A stretch of DNA of 64,000 bases from Sipunculus nudus (GCA_026874595.1 CM049322.1:38117840-38181839), one strand, 5' to 3'. Numbered from the stretch's first letter, positions 46,016 through 59,339 are shown. Numbers and translations: made by a program. Notes: a model not told the origin generated them from the sequence alone.

Positions 46016-49000
46016 GGTCGTCATTTCATTCTCCGTACTCCCCTATTCTCTGATAATGAATATCCTCCCAATATGTGTTTAATGTCATTCAAGTCAATTA
46101 TGTCAATGCTTAATTTGCGTAATTGGAAGCACCATCTTATACCACAGTGCTTATAAAATTAATATATGGTGTCTCAGCTTCCATTAAGTCCTATATTTAT
46201 TAAGCGGTGACAAGCCAATCTTATTCTCTGTGATCTGTTTACGTCACGCAATTTTAATCCACCGGTTAGATCAGTATACATTCAATGTGTTCCTGGTTGC
46301 GACTAACAATTCTGGAAGGTTCATTGAACATTCTTTCTCGGGGTGGAGTACAGGCGCACACTCAATATTTATAATCCCTTCAAAGAGATATTAATAATGG
46401 ATCCTCTCTTTTCTATTTATGCAATAAATTTTCTCAATATCCTTAATCTCGATCTTGCAGCACATGAATTTGACATCTTTATAGCTCGACAAGGGTTATT
46501 ACGGCCCATATTTGCATTTTTGAGCCCATCCAAACAAATCAGCCACTATAAGTATCGTCTGTCCATCGATTAAAACTTAACGTCTCTACAAAACGCAGAA
46601 AATCTATACCTCCATACCATTTACGATAAATCTGATGTACAGATATATACCTGTTGTAAAACATGTACTAGATTTATAATAAAACAAAAACACCATATAA
46701 AGCATTAAATACAAAACACTATAAATATAAACCACTCTATAGTCGATCACGTTATTTCTGTCACCAGAAAAAAATGAAATAAACTCTATCAACTACCCGT
46801 GACTTCACGACTCAGTAGTCAGCTTGATTTGGCTGGTCAGCCAAACCTGAGTCGTATTGCAAGCCATACGGAGGACTGCATTGCAGTGGTCTTCCATCAT
46901 GTTGCATTCATATCCTGGCAAATAGCCCATACTCTTAATATTAGGCTCCGAATGATGAATTAACACATCAGAGTACATGTGAACTTACAACCAAAACGGA
47001 AACTCTGTCACCATGGTAACAAATCATTTCCTGTATCGCGTACAAGTTGGCTGCCGTCCAGAAACCCTTGCGCGCCATGCTTGTCTTCATGCGGTCAGAA
47101 ATTCAACATACAAATACAATGAGTTAATTATATATAATTATATACGGAACTTTTCTCGCTAACGGTAGGTGATGTAAGAAAGTATACTAAAAAAGATATT
47201 ACAAAGGTATTACATAACTTTTTAAGCCGTAATCACAATATATTTACTCTTTTCAAATAATTTTGAAGAGTGCTACAAGCCACCTACTAACAGCCTCCAA
47301 TTGACTTTTATTAGTATAATTACTCGTAGATAAGGTAAAACAAGATAACACGGATATTGACGATGTAATACTTCGGTTTAAACTGATATAAAGATCAAGA
47401 TCGTATGCAGTTTTCCTTGGGCACCAGTCAGTGAGAGGTCCACCTAGCTATGTCAATCGGTGTATAAACTCTAGTTCTCTAGACTCTAAGAGTCCTTTCC
47501 TTATCCCCCCCCCCCCCCCGCTTTTTTTGTGTTGAGATGGAATAATCTGATTTCAAATCACTGCCAGGAGTAGTTTAGCGGTAGCAATAGCTAAGCGGTG
47601 CGACTTATACCTGCGCGGATGAAGGTTTGCTTCACGTTCTACCTTGATAAGACCCCTGGCCTAGGTCGTTATCACAAGGGTGACAGGACGATAGGTTTAA
47701 GTAGAAAAAAATAGCTTTCTAGCGCCAATAATGGCTGGTTTTGGTTGTTTACTGCTCAGGGGTTGACAAAAGCTAATAAAGAATATCCATCCCCCCCCCC
47801 GCAAAAGAAAAAGAAAAAACAACAAGGCAAAGAGTAAAGTAGGATGTGACTGGTATTGCAGATATGTCAGGTCATGAACATAATCTATATTTTACAATTT
47901 GAAATCAATTTACAATTTACAATCAATAAAACATAGTCTATGGTGTGTTGTTGATCAGGCAGTATTCTTCTGTAAGCGTAAATTTAATCGACAAGAAAAA
48001 TTGATACGCATTAACTTTTCTAATTGGAAAGTTGTATCTTTGACAGGTAAAGTCTTCATCATAAGGAATATTTATTGACACAATAGTAAAAGTATTTGGT
48101 TTAATTAAATTTGTTTTACATTTTAATTACATTTTACATTTGGATTTTACATAAGGACCCTGTAATACCTAGAGAAATGTCAATACAATATACTGTCCTG
48201 TAGATCCATTAAAATATCAGAAAATATTCAATGAAAATTCTATGACGTAAGCATAGCTTAAGTCGAGGTACAAATGTATAGTATAGTTACGTAGTGAACA
48301 GTATGTAGCAGAATTGCAAAAAATATATTATACGAAGTTTGACTCAAAACATAGATAAAATACCATAGCGTACCAAAAAAAAAGAATAAAGCTGAAATGT
48401 AAATCTATTTAATTCATTCTGAGCATAATAGATGGAATATAGTCTAGGGAGATCTTACTTGTGGTATAAATATCTTCTCGAAATATTCAGGTAAGAAATA
48501 CATGTACTATACAATTAGAATAATCCCAATGTATCCGGAGAGGGGAGGTATGATGTTTAACACAAAAGCCCGATGTGAGTTTTGAATGAGTGGCCACGTG
48601 AACGTTTATGTGAAACGCGCAACATAAATTAATTACTTCATAAACTAAGAATAGAAACCATTTGTAATTTGCACAAAGCTTAATGAGCAATTATCTTGAG
48701 AGGTTTCAGAAAAAGACACCTTTGGGATCAATTTAAGCAAATGCATAGAACTCATCACAATAGAAGCAAATCGTCGCGGTAAGCGATGCCAAATAAACAT
48801 CGCAGGTGTTTCCTGAGTTTAAATGAACGGGAAGTTGTTCTTTCTGAAAAGCTTTCATCGCTTCGTGTTGAGACGTGGCTGTAAGGGTACTTTCTCTCGT
48901 ATATCCTTTGGGGAAAACCCTCGTTCGCAAAGGGATCTGTGACAACACAGTCGATATCTGGCCCCCTATCTGTTTCAGTTAGGCGGTATTAAATTGCAAA

Positions 49001-50629
49001 CCATAGTCATTTGTAACTATTCGAATATTGCCCCCTCGAGACGAGTTTTCTGTCAAACTCAGCATACTACATTACACGCTAAATTCAAACCGAAATGTTT
49101 CATTGCCATAAATGTTGTGGGTTTTATACTGACTTGGCAACCTGTAAGCGTCTTGTCAGGCCATCCATCAAGTTTATTACTAGAAACGTACGTGAACTAT
49201 ACATATTTTACTATATAGTGTATGGTTTAAGTTAATGTTGCGAACATTTTCTTTTGACATATGTTTCCTTGTGAACCTAAGTTCCTTGGTACGAATCATC
49301 TTTATAAAGTATCGCTCAGTTTTGTGTGGTTGTTATATACATTCCAAGCACTTTCACCTCACCAAACTTCTGTCTTTTAGGGATATATGTTTTTTTCCAG
49401 GGTGACCGGCACAACTGCGGAGAGTGGCCGATTGGCCCGATACAGGGGCTACTGCCCATACCCCAAGTTCCATGTTTCAAAGGTTTCTGTATTGCATGAA
49501 ACCTGAATTTAATCAGTATAAGAATTCAATTGTAAAATTTTGATGGAAAATAAAAACTTTGAACAAATTTTTGGTTCGTATGCTATTATGGCTTAAATAT
49601 TTCAACACGGAAAAAATATAAACAAACTTTATAACCGAACCATTGTTAGGTGAAGCTTGCAATTAAAAAGAAAAATACAGAGAACTGTGAAATGTTAATG
49701 AAATTTATTGAAGTTTACAACTATCGTTTTACTGCCTGGTAAGAAAAATCAAGGTGAAAATAATAATTTCCCCATTAAAGTACAGGTAAATACTTATTCA
49801 ACTGATAAAACAATGAATCATTAAAACGAAAATAACCAAAATGCCAATCAAGCTTTTATGAAAGACAGGGTGAGAAAAAAGTGCACTCAAAGAACGCATG
49901 CCTGCATTCATATCCAAGTATCAACTGATTTTGTGTCTCAGGTACAACCATGTAAAATATATAAAATAAATATGTTTTGAATGTAGGGGAATAGAGAACA
50001 GTATAACCAAATAGACAAAATGACAGATATACATAATATATGTTTGGATGCAGACAAACACACAAACAGACTCACAGGGAAGGTATGTGAGAGGTATTAC
50101 ATCACCGACAGAAAGCTGAAAGAGAGAGGAATCGAACACGTATACAGACATCATGACATATAAAGGAATGAGCTCATAACCTCCTTAAACATTTTTTGTC
50201 TGGAAACAATTTCAGTCGCATGTTCTTTATAAAGGGGGAAAGAAATAAGTAATACATTGTTTCTTATCTTTTCTTGACATTAGTTTATCTGTCTGGCTCG
50301 TGGCTTTGACGTCCCGGGAAGTTTTTTTTTGTTATTATTGCTGACACCATGAACAATAATACCCTTATCAGATTAAGTCTCCTGTGTCTTGCGTCTCGAC
50401 TTATTATGTCTCCTGCGTTTTTTTTTTTAATCATAGTCTCAGGTCTCTCCCTTCAGTTAGCTGCAATGTATCTGGTTTCCGCTGTATTTTATTGAGATTT
50501 TTCCACATATGATATCTTTTTGTTTGCTCAAAGAAGTGTGTCCACCAATTAGGCAGGTGGCCTGTTTGTTAATTATTTAAGCAGCTGGAGTTCTAGCTTT
50601 CAGGTCAGCCCTCTGATTACTGATCTATT
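46016..50629. other. Long unique stretch, no gene recognised
   Basis: A/T-rich, single-copy at the scale of this window, with C-runs near 47503 and 47790. Short open frames on both strands show no domain. No tRNA, rRNA or transposon motif was seen. Confidence 0.45.
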
Positions 50630-51005
50630 TGTCCGTCTATATGTCTGTCTACCCGTCTGTCTATATGTTTGTCTGTCGGTATATCCCTCTGTCTTTCTGT
50701 CGATCTATCTGTTTAGTTATCTATAATTATCTCCCTGTCTGTCTATTTGTCTACCTGTCTGTCTATTCATTTGTCCTCCTGTCAGTTTACTGAATCTTCA
50801 CACGGGACAGCTGTCTTTAGTTAAGCTTTGGTCCAGGTATGCTCATAAAGAACAATCCATTTTGCCCATATACCATAATGTTGTTTATTCGAAGGTCATC
50901 CGCTCTAGTATGTGTTTGTCCTTTTGGCTATCTGCTATCTAGCTGGCTATCTGTCTATTGACCTATATGTCCGTCTGTCTATCTAGCTGTATGTCTATCT
51001 ATCTA
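50630..51005. repeat. Degenerate GTCT/ATCT tetranucleotide tract
   Basis: Two blocks (about 50630-50790 and 50935-51005) of GTCTGTCTAT-type tetranucleotides with heavy interruption. Confidence 0.85.
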
Positions 51006-52147
51006 GTATAGTGCCAATAAGTGCCCATTGAAATTTGGAAATATTTCATAAATCTTTTCAAAGGTAAGCTGCAAAGAATGAACGAGGCAACCTCCTAAAT
51101 GAACCCAAAAGAAAATATTTAAGTAATTCAATAAACCAATATCATAGAAAACTATTTTTATCACATCTCATCCCCACCGATGAAGATCAAAGTCACTGGT
51201 CAAGTGCATTTAAAAACTGTTAATTGGTTGTTAAGTGTCACAATTACAGTAAAGCCCGCTTTTTGTCATGTCGGCGGTGCATGCCAGTTTTAGATAATAA
51301 CCGGTTTGTGATAGTATGCGTGGTCCAACATCGATGTCCTTTTGAGTCACAGAAGAAGTCTTGTCTTAATTGGGGTTAAAAAAAATCCTCAATAAAAAGG
51401 AAACAGAAACGTTTAGGAATACTTTTATTGCACAACAGCATATCGAATTACGTTTATGCGCACCTGAAAATTTATTTCCTGTCATTTTCCAATCCGACTT
51501 GCCTACAGAAAGAGACGTAGCGTCATGAGGTCAAATGTCTGGGAATATGCGGCCCAGTCATAACGTTATGCGTAGGCAAACGATTTTACTATATAATTCT
51601 TTCCCGACTAATGCGCCTTAGTTTCCGGATGTCTTATTAATGACTCAAGATTGTTCGGGGAGCGGGCAAGCCATTGTCAACATTCTGAAGTTTCGCGGAG
51701 ATGGACATTTTGGACGGGATATCTCCTCCAGTGCTTACAAAACCTTCAGCTCTTCGTTTACCTTTTACTGGGGAATTCCAGTCGTAAGCAAAATATTAAC
51801 AGCTTGTGCTTCATATCATCTCTCCGAGGTGTTAACCACGGCCTTTGAAAGGCCAGGAGTTCATTATGTTTGACTTGTGATCGCAAACATCGCCCTTTTT
51901 ATCGTACGAAGAAACGCAATGATCTGGCTTACCGTTGTATCTTAAGACGTTAATTTGCTAAGTGACGGGGAGTGAACCGAATGCATCACTACACTTTTAT
52001 GACAATATTCCATTATATTAAACTGTCAGATTCACCATTGTTTATATTGGAAATGGTGTTGAATTTCAGAATTATGTGATAATAAACGGGATTTCTATTA
52101 ATCGATATGACACAAAGTGGGCTCGACTGTATTTAAAAAATATAAAC
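51006..52147. other. Unique sequence, no gene recognised
   Basis: Single-copy DNA. ACAGTAAAGCCCGC near 51250 resembles a pogo-type terminus, but no partner end was found. The frame 51640-51873 has no recognised domain. Confidence 0.4.
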
Positions 52148-52151
52148 CAGC

Positions 52152-53020
52152 TGTTACAGATTTGTCTGTTACAGTCTGTTTTGTTGTGAGCTGTAGACAT
52201 GTCTCTTTTATTGTGCGCTGTTGACATTCTGATTCGTGCTTGGCTCAAGCCCTGGGCGTTGCTATGCTACTGGTTCCTTGTTCTAGCTGGCCGGATGCGG
52301 CCCACGTATAAACACAGCGGTCATGCTTGTCTGGGACTTTCTCGCCTGGCCGAGCCGGGCCGGCTCATGTGTAAACGCTGATATGTGAAAACACAGCATT
52401 CGTTGTTCTAGATGTTTCTTGTAACGTGTGTACTATTGGGTTCTTTGGATTGTTCGAGAAATGGAAAGTTCTCGGCTTGAGGTGAAAAGTTATAAATAAG
52501 GGGCTGTGTTTTATAGCCGGGAGAGAGGAGAGATATGCCAGCGGACACAGAAGAGTGTAAGTCAGTTGTGGACCTTTTCCGATAATTGCGGCAGTTATAG
52601 ATTTTCTTTGAATTTGTAATGGATTTTAATTAGTCTTCAGTTTGCTTTTGGGATCACTATCAAAACTTCACTTTTGGATTACAACGGATTGATTTTGTGA
52701 ATGAACTGGACTGTTATTCTCTGAGAAGATTTATGTGAACTGTTCATCTGGGTTGTACGTTATAAAGGACTTGTTGTCGCTGTGACAGTGGTGGTTTCTG
52801 TTGTTATACTATGTAATTGTATTGATTTAGTATATTGTAATGTTAGAATTGTTTTAAGAATAAATTATAATTATTTGTAAACAAAAACCACTGACTTTTT
52901 TATTCATTCCCCTAAATATTTCACGCTGCCTGATGTTACAGAATCTGATTTTTGTTATCTCCTTTACGGAATTTATGTGCGTCACGACTACGTGATCTGT
53001 TGATATTAGGTTCCGTAACA
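52152..53020 (+). mobile_element. Solo LTR with CAGC target duplication, subfamily A
   Basis: Begins TGTTACAGATTTG and ends GGTTCCGTAACA. CAGC lies immediately before (52148-52151) and after (53021-53024), a clear 4-bp duplication. TATAAATA is at 52491-52498 and AATAAA at 52859-52864. A second TGTTACAG at 52167 is internal, because only the outer start gives the duplication. A short tandem piece of the 3' region present at 4343 is missing here. Confidence 0.93.
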
Positions 53021-53030
53021 CAGCAAAGTG

Positions 53031-54444
53031 ATATTATCATAAATAGTTTCTATATCCATGTATATTAAGCTTTTAATTACTACTTTTACACTGGTCAATG
53101 TATATTTTAGCCTCTATCATAATTATACTTTAACTCTTGTCAGTTGAGCCATACAGGAGACTTGGCTAATCAAATCGAAATTCTATTAGCTGGTCAATAC
53201 ATCAAGTCTTTAAATCCATCCCAATTTTTCTAAGTTACATAGCGAGATCGATATCATATATTAAATAAGTACAGGTGTATACATAAATATATAAATACAA
53301 TATACATATTGACATATACATGCACACAAAATTCCATACGCTTCGAAAAATTCTTGTTTATAAAAAAAGGTTATATTATATAAGGAGCAGTGTAGAATTT
53401 TCATATGCAAGGCCAAAATGTGTAAGTTTTACGCTCGGAAAATTGTTATTTTTCTTTTTTTTTAAATTTGTTTAAAGATTTTTTATGGTGCAGGTAATCG
53501 CCTCCATTTCTGTATGCTCTCTTATCTAATCCTTAATCAAAATTTAAACATCTGCAGATTTCCATTTCAGTGAGGGACTGCGTGCCAGGGCGGTAGCACT
53601 CGCTTTCTATCATATTATTTTTATATCCTGGTGTCACACACGACCCGTAGGTGCGGTTGTGTCACCCAGGCGCGGTGTCTACCGTACCTGCGGGTCCTGG
53701 GTGTGTAATCATCCCCCATTGCTGGGTCATAACACTGAGGAACCACCCAAAGACGCCTTTTTGTGAGTGATACACGACTGTGGAACCCTGCCTTCCCATT
53801 AATCCTGCAGAGCACTCACTCTGGGTTGGGGCCGAATGCGAAAATCTTACCGCCTCGGCAAAGATTTGAACTCACTACCTCCCGGCTTTGAGTCCTGTGC
53901 TCTACCCCGGAGCCCCAGAAGCTTGCCAAATTAGTCATAACAAAGTATGCTTCTTCCATACAGCCAGAATTAGTTGTTTAATTATTGCATACTGCTACGC
54001 CTATTCAACGGATAGATGGTATATTAATAAGTTGATGGCACGATATATAAAGGATATTCCTCTACACTCTGCCTCACAGAATGTTGTATGACACTAGCTG
54101 TATCTATATTTCAATATGATTTTATGCATAATTTTTAAGTCAGCTATCGGCTTATAAAATAAAAAAAATCAGAATTTTGATTACTGCATCTTTTGTGAAG
54201 GTGAAGTTGAAGCAACTACCCATTAATTTTGGAAATGTAGTTTAAATGAAAAAAATTGGGATCGATTTTAAGTCTTGATGTATTGACCAGCTAATACAAT
54301 TTAGTCAAGTGTCCCCAGTGGCTCCATCGACAAGAGTTAAATGTATAATGTAATTATGATAGAGGCTAAAATATACATTGACCAGTGTTACGTTGTAATT
54401 AGAAGCCAAATATACATGGATACAGAAAGTATTTATGAGAATAT
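53031..54444. mobile_element. 1.4-kb element with about 200-bp inverted arms
   Basis: The left arm (53031-53230) and right arm (54249-54444) are inverted copies. They share TATCCATGTATATT, ACACTGGTCAATGTATATTT, TAGCCTCTATCATAATTA, TTTAACTCTTGTC and TTAGCTGGTCAATACATCAA, with scattered substitutions and indels. The interior has no transposase frame and holds a minus-strand SINE. This is the architecture of a foldback or long-TIR MITE. Flanking duplications were not clear. Confidence 0.85.
53620..53930 (-). repeat. tRNA-derived SINE inside the inverted-arm element
   Basis: Minus strand: a tRNA-like head (GGGGTAGAGCACAGG, then GAGTTCAAATC as B box) at the right end, then ACTCACAAAAAGGCG, GTGTTATGACCCAGCA, GATTACACACCCAGGAC and CCGCAGG. 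It shares head and body with 57440-57730 and body with 19390-19640. Confidence 0.75.
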
Positions 54445-54559
54445 GTTAGAATTGATTATTAAATAGATGAAAATATAATGTTTTATGAAACGATATTTTG
54501 TGTATCTAATAAATCAAGAAATGACAGGTTAAAAAAAGAATATTTATTTTCATATATAA

Positions 54560-54604
<45 letters not shown>

Positions 54605-55846
54605 AGTCATTTTGGTGAACTGACTTGTCCATATATAAATAGTGTCTAAATCTGTATTGTTTCTATGCTTGTGTAAAATGTTGAGGTTATTTGATGTATA
54701 TGTTTGGTTGAGTGAATAAAAAAGTTAATGGCTTGGTGTAATGGATGGATAAATAATAATACACTTATGACATTAGCAATAAACTTATGTAATAAACAGA
54801 AGAAATATGAGAACATGAGAAAAGAGCCTTTGAAATAAACGTCTCCGAAATAGGAATCGATTTAGCTATCTTTCTTTATAGCAGTAATTGTTTCTTTAAA
54901 TAATTATAATCTTGTCTTAATGTTAGTTTATTAACGAGGTACTTATTCTTCACTTATTTCCGCTAGCAATAAGACTGTAAATAAGAGGGTTATTATTTAT
55001 CGAACGTAGCTTGTTCTTGTTTTGTCATTTGTTTCAATCTTTTTGCACGACGAACAAGAACGGATCAACTAGAAACTTAAATCAGACGAACAAGTCACGA
55101 ACTATGTCTTTAAGAACTCTTCAGTTAATTTATCTTTATTTATTTCCTATTCTGTTAGCGTTTTGCAGATAATTTTAGCTTCCACAATTCATTTGTCATT
55201 TGTTTGGCCCAACGGGCGTGTCATACATGCTGCTCAGTGATGTATGTCCATTAAGTATCAATTACGTGATCTCGCTTAATTGATAATGTCCATATTGCAA
55301 GTCATTACTGTTTTAAACCGGGCACATTTATTGATGAGAGAGAAGAACTCGGCTCCTATCTAGAAAACAGAGCCAAGGGAGAAAACATAATTAATCACAA
55401 CCGTGGTTGTAATATTTTGTGCCTTTGCGCCATCAATGTTGTAGGCTGCCAGCAAAAACGCTGACGGTCGCTTAGGCTAATGAGGAAAATGTGTAACCTG
55501 GATCTTTATTTCTCTGTTATTTACGATGAGAATAAACAATTGCATCTCGTGATTTATAACGCGAGATATTCCTGTCTGTACGATTTACTCGTTTTTTTAT
55601 CTTTTATTTTTCTAATTTATATAATGTTCGACTGTAGTTCAGCATTGTTAGGAGCCTAATAAAGCCCCGATTTATACATGTACATTAAGAGTTAGGTTAT
55701 ATTATTGGAAACCGTTTATCTGGGCGCCAACTTTTTAAATTGGAAGCGTTAACTTTTGAGTCAGTAACTGTTAACCCGCCTGCGAGATCATTTACAGTTA
55801 AGCAGCAAAATATGTACACATTCAGTAAACCATTTTGAGACCAACC

Positions 55847-55847
<1 letters not shown>
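54445..55847. other. Unique sequence with one TA microsatellite
   Basis: A (TA)n run at about 54562-54601. The rest is single-copy. The part from 55180 to 55560 is less A/T-rich, with homeodomain-like TAATTGATAA motifs. No gene was recognised. Confidence 0.45.

Positions 55848-55934
<87 letters not shown>
55848..55934. repeat. (TA)n microsatellite
   Basis: Perfect TA run of about 86 bp directly abutting the minus-strand solo LTR. Confidence 0.95.
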
Positions 55935-55938
<4 letters not shown>

Positions 55939-56733
55939 ACGGAACTCATATCAACAGATCACATATGCGTGATGATCATAAATTTTGTCAAGGAGATAAA
56001 AAAATCAAATTCTGTAACACTAGGCAGCGTGAAATGTCTAGAGGAATGAATAAAGAAGTCAGTGTTTTTTTGTTAACAAATAACTATTATTTATTCTTAA
56101 AACAACCCTAACATTACAATACACTAAATCAATACAATTACACAGTATAACAGGGGTAAAACAACAAATCAATACAGTCACACTGTAAAATAAACAAAGA
56201 GCACTGTACCTGACTACCACCACTGTCATAACAATAAGTCCTTTTAAATGTATATGCAGGATGAAAAGTCCACTCCAATCCTCTCGGAGAATAACAGTTC
56301 AATGTAAAGCTCTTGTAACAATCCAGAAAGTAAACTTGAAGCAGGCAGCACCAAATTGTATAGAGTTAGTAATAGTAGAATCCCTGAAATTACTGGATAA
56401 TCGGACAGGTCCCACAAAGTGACATACACACGTCTGTGCTCTAAAACACAGCCCCCTATTTATAACTTCTTGCCCCAAGCCGAGAATTTTTCACTTCTCG
56501 AACAGTCTAAAGGATCTAACATAATGCGTAGTAAACACGCGTTACAGGAATAATCTAGAATAACAACACTGTGTCTCTACATACCAGGGTCCACACGTGA
56601 GCCCGACCCGGCCCGGCCAGGCGAGAAAGCCCAAAGCTAGCATGACAACGAGAGTTCAACCATTACGGATTAAACTGGGAGTGCAACAACAACACGAGTT
56701 ACGCCCGTGTCACACAATAAAAAGAGCACCTGT

Positions 56734-56737
<4 letters not shown>
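55935..56737 (-). mobile_element. Solo LTR, subfamily B, minus strand
   Basis: On the plus strand it starts TGTTACGGAAC and ends AGGTGCTCTTTTTATTG-complement followed by CTGTAACA. In reverse it has the same start, middle and end as the LTR at 27859. The TATA box lies at 56457-56464 and the polyadenylation signal at 56090-56095 in reverse. ATAT flanks both ends within TA repeats, so it inserted into a TA microsatellite. Confidence 0.9.
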
Positions 56738-56787
<50 letters not shown>

Positions 56788-56790
56788 ATA
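56738..56790. repeat. (TA)n microsatellite
   Basis: TA run continuing after the LTR, interrupted by TATGTATG at its right end. It is probably the other half of the 55848-55934 run, split by the LTR. Confidence 0.93.
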
Positions 56791-56936
56791 GAAGGTAGAA
56801 GGTAGAGTTACCCTGCATTGTAAAGTGCTCAATGGCCAGGGCGGTATAACTCTGAAGAAAAACAACACTGTTAATTCACAACAGTCTGTTTCACGGTATG
56901 CGACCCGATCATCAGGTGAATGTGGTTAGAATCTAA

Positions 56937-56937
<1 letters not shown>
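56791..56937 (-). mobile_element. Penelope-like terminal fragment carrying a hammerhead
   Basis: It contains AGAAGGTAGAAGGTAGAG, TAAAGTGCTCAATGGCC and GGTATAACTCTGAAG, then, in reverse, the ribozyme at 56874-56921. The left 65 bp recur in direct orientation at 57013, while the ribozyme segment recurs in inverted orientation at 57093-57183. Confidence 0.6.
56874..56921 (-). ncRNA. Type I hammerhead ribozyme (minus strand)
   Basis: Read in reverse: stem I AUUCAC pairs with GUGAAU at the other end. The core CUGAUGA (56909-56915) is followed by stem II CGG/CCG, GAAA (56889-56892), then stem III ACA/UGU with a GAC loop. U at the cleavage position is 56880. Every invariant core base is present. 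Short stem III forms are typical of hammerheads in Penelope-like elements. Confidence 0.8.

Positions 56938-57012
<75 letters not shown>
56938..57012. repeat. (TA)n-(GA)n compound microsatellite
   Basis: TA run to about 56980, then GA run to about 57013, separating the two hammerhead-bearing fragments. Confidence 0.93.
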
Positions 57013-57300
<288 letters not shown>

Positions 57301-57439
57301 ACGTATAAATAACACGCAGCACATTGATATGTACCCAAGGAAAGCCAGAAATCACAAATTCCGCACACGAAGCATGTTGTATGGACTTTTCCCATCACAT
57401 TTTATTGAATCGTTCGGTGAGACAAGGTGAGACAAAATT

Positions 57440-57730
57440 ATCGGCTTCAGTGGTATTTGGATACAGGACAGGGATGAAAACCGGGAGATCGTGCGTTCGA
57501 ATCTCAGTCAAGAATAGGGGAGTTTTTCTCTCACGGTCAGCCCCTACGAGGAGTCTACGTTAAGCAGCCTTATCAAAACGTTCTTGTTTCATTTAAAGCA
57601 AAACTGCACCATTGTTGGGTGTTATGACCCAGCACCGGAAATAATTACACACCCAGGACCCGGAGCCCGTTTCACGCTAGGTTAATGTGCTACCACAGTG
57701 TCACGGAGTCCGAAAACGAAAATCGTAAAT
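57440..57730 (+). repeat. tRNA-derived SINE, plus strand copy
   Basis: Head with ACAGGACAGGG, AAACCGGGAG and B-box-like CGTTCGAATCTC (about 57493), then body GGGTGTTATGACCCAGCA and AATTACACACCCAGGACC. It aligns with the minus-strand copy at 53620-53930. Confidence 0.7.
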
Positions 57731-58211
57731 AGACATAGCATTTAGTTAAGCAAGCATACAGATGGAAGTGGTCATAATATTAAGAAAAATGTTAAAAATA
57801 TTGTGCAAACACAAACAGACAGAAAGACACATTGGTAAATAATATATCATTTCCTGTGAAGTCTACCGAATAACGCTTGTAGAGATAAGCTGATTTTGGT
57901 AAGATAAATTAACATGTACTTACTGGAAGTAAAATTAATAGTCAGAAATTAACCTCATTAGTCAGGTATTTCTCCTTTTTTTCTGTATTAAGTTAACATT
58001 TTCCTACAGATGTTCATTCTAACAACATTGGAACGGTGTGTACCCTAAAGTCCCTTTTTATGATGTCGAGATATTTTGTTTGATCTATGTTCTTATAACT
58101 GAAAGAGTTTAATTTGCAATCACGATATGTTACCCCACTGGTATATTTAAACTATAATAATTACATGTTACATATAACTTCTTTTATATTAGCAAATGCT
58201 GCACTGCCACC
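57731..58211. other. Unique spacer, no gene seen
   Basis: A/T-rich single-copy sequence without a supported feature. Confidence 0.45.
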
Positions 58212-59033
58212 TGTTTCATGTATCTGTTTATAATGCGTAGGCATTCTGATTCGTGTTAGACGCTAGCCCTGTTCGTTGCTATGGGAGACGCGCGAGTTGG
58301 GCTCTGGCTTGCGTGTGAAGTGTGAAACGTGGAGACACAGCGTTCTTTGTGTTCTAGATGGTTCGGGTCTGTTTAGGCGCTGTGGGCGCACGTGTATTGT
58401 TACGTTCTTTGTAATATTCCAGAATGAAAAGTTCTGGGCTTCAGGTGAAAAAGCTATAAATTGGGGCTGTGTTTTGAGCCGGCAGAGAGAAAATTACCAA
58501 CGGATATGGAAGAGTGTGACTCTCTCGTCAGTTTGGGACCTTTCACATAATTGCCAAACTTATAGATAATCTTCGGACTTTATAACAGATCTTCTACGGA
58601 TTGTCTTCAGTTTTCCTTTTGGATTATTACCAGAACTTCACTTTTGGATTACAACATATTTTTTTCGCGATTAAATCGGACTATTCTCTGAGAAGATTTA
58701 CATGAACTGTTCATCTGGGATATTTGTGTTAAAAGACTCTTGAAGAGCTGTGACGGTGGTGGTATCCAGAAATCAAAGCCTAGGAACCGGACACTCTGGT
58801 ACTATACATTTTTTATTGTTTTATACTATGTAATTGTATTGATTTAGTGTATTGTAATGTTAGGATTGTTCTAAGAATAGATAATAATTATTTGTTAACA
58901 AAAAAACACTGACTTCTCTATTCATTCCCCAAGACATTTCACGCTGCCTAGTGCTGCGGAATCTGATTTTTATCTCCGTAACAAATTTATGCTCGTCACG
59001 ACTACGTGATCTGTTGTTATAAGGTTCCGTTAT
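58212..59033 (+). mobile_element. Eroded solo LTR, subfamily A
   Basis: Recognisable from CATTCTGATTCGTG, AGCTATAAATTGGGGCTGTG, GAACTTCACTTTTGGATTAC and ATGAACTGTTCATCTGG, ending AAGGTTCCGTTATA. The canonical TGTTACAG start and GTAACA end are both mutated, and AATAAA reads AATAGA. It is the most diverged LTR here, and no target duplication was found. Confidence 0.85.
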
Positions 59034-59339
59034 ACGCCTGTTTAAGTAAACAATAAATTACGTTTCTCAACAATGAATCACAATATGATTTCAGAAGGTA
59101 AATTTAAAACAAAACACTTTTCAGTGCCAATCGGTGTACGTCCAATGAAACTTTACACTTTTGCGTCCTGAATTTGGGGTCTTGTTTAATTTCAGACACT
59201 GGGGAACAGAGGTAACAATTTCACTATATTTGCCTGTCTCTCGGCAACTCGAGAGGTTGTGAGACGAGTACGTCATATATGTGTTTGTTCGCAGTATTTT
59301 TTTTTCCACCGTAAATTCCGATTAATATATTTGTTTAAT
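59034..59339. other. Unique spacer, no gene seen
   Basis: Single-copy sequence between the LTR and the LINE tail. Confidence 0.4.

Noticed and set aside
45583-46053. Ser/Leu/Pro-rich 156-residue frame
   Set aside because: Pure consequence of a CT-rich tract.
47570-47700. AGTTTAGCGGTAGCAATAGC resembling a polymerase III promoter
   Set aside because: No B box at a plausible distance.
51245-51300. Possible pogo-type terminus ACAGTAAAGCCCGC
   Set aside because: No inverted partner found nearby and the match is short.
52167-52174. Second TGTTACAG as the LTR start
   Set aside because: Only the outer TGTTACAG at 52152 yields the matching CAGC target duplication.
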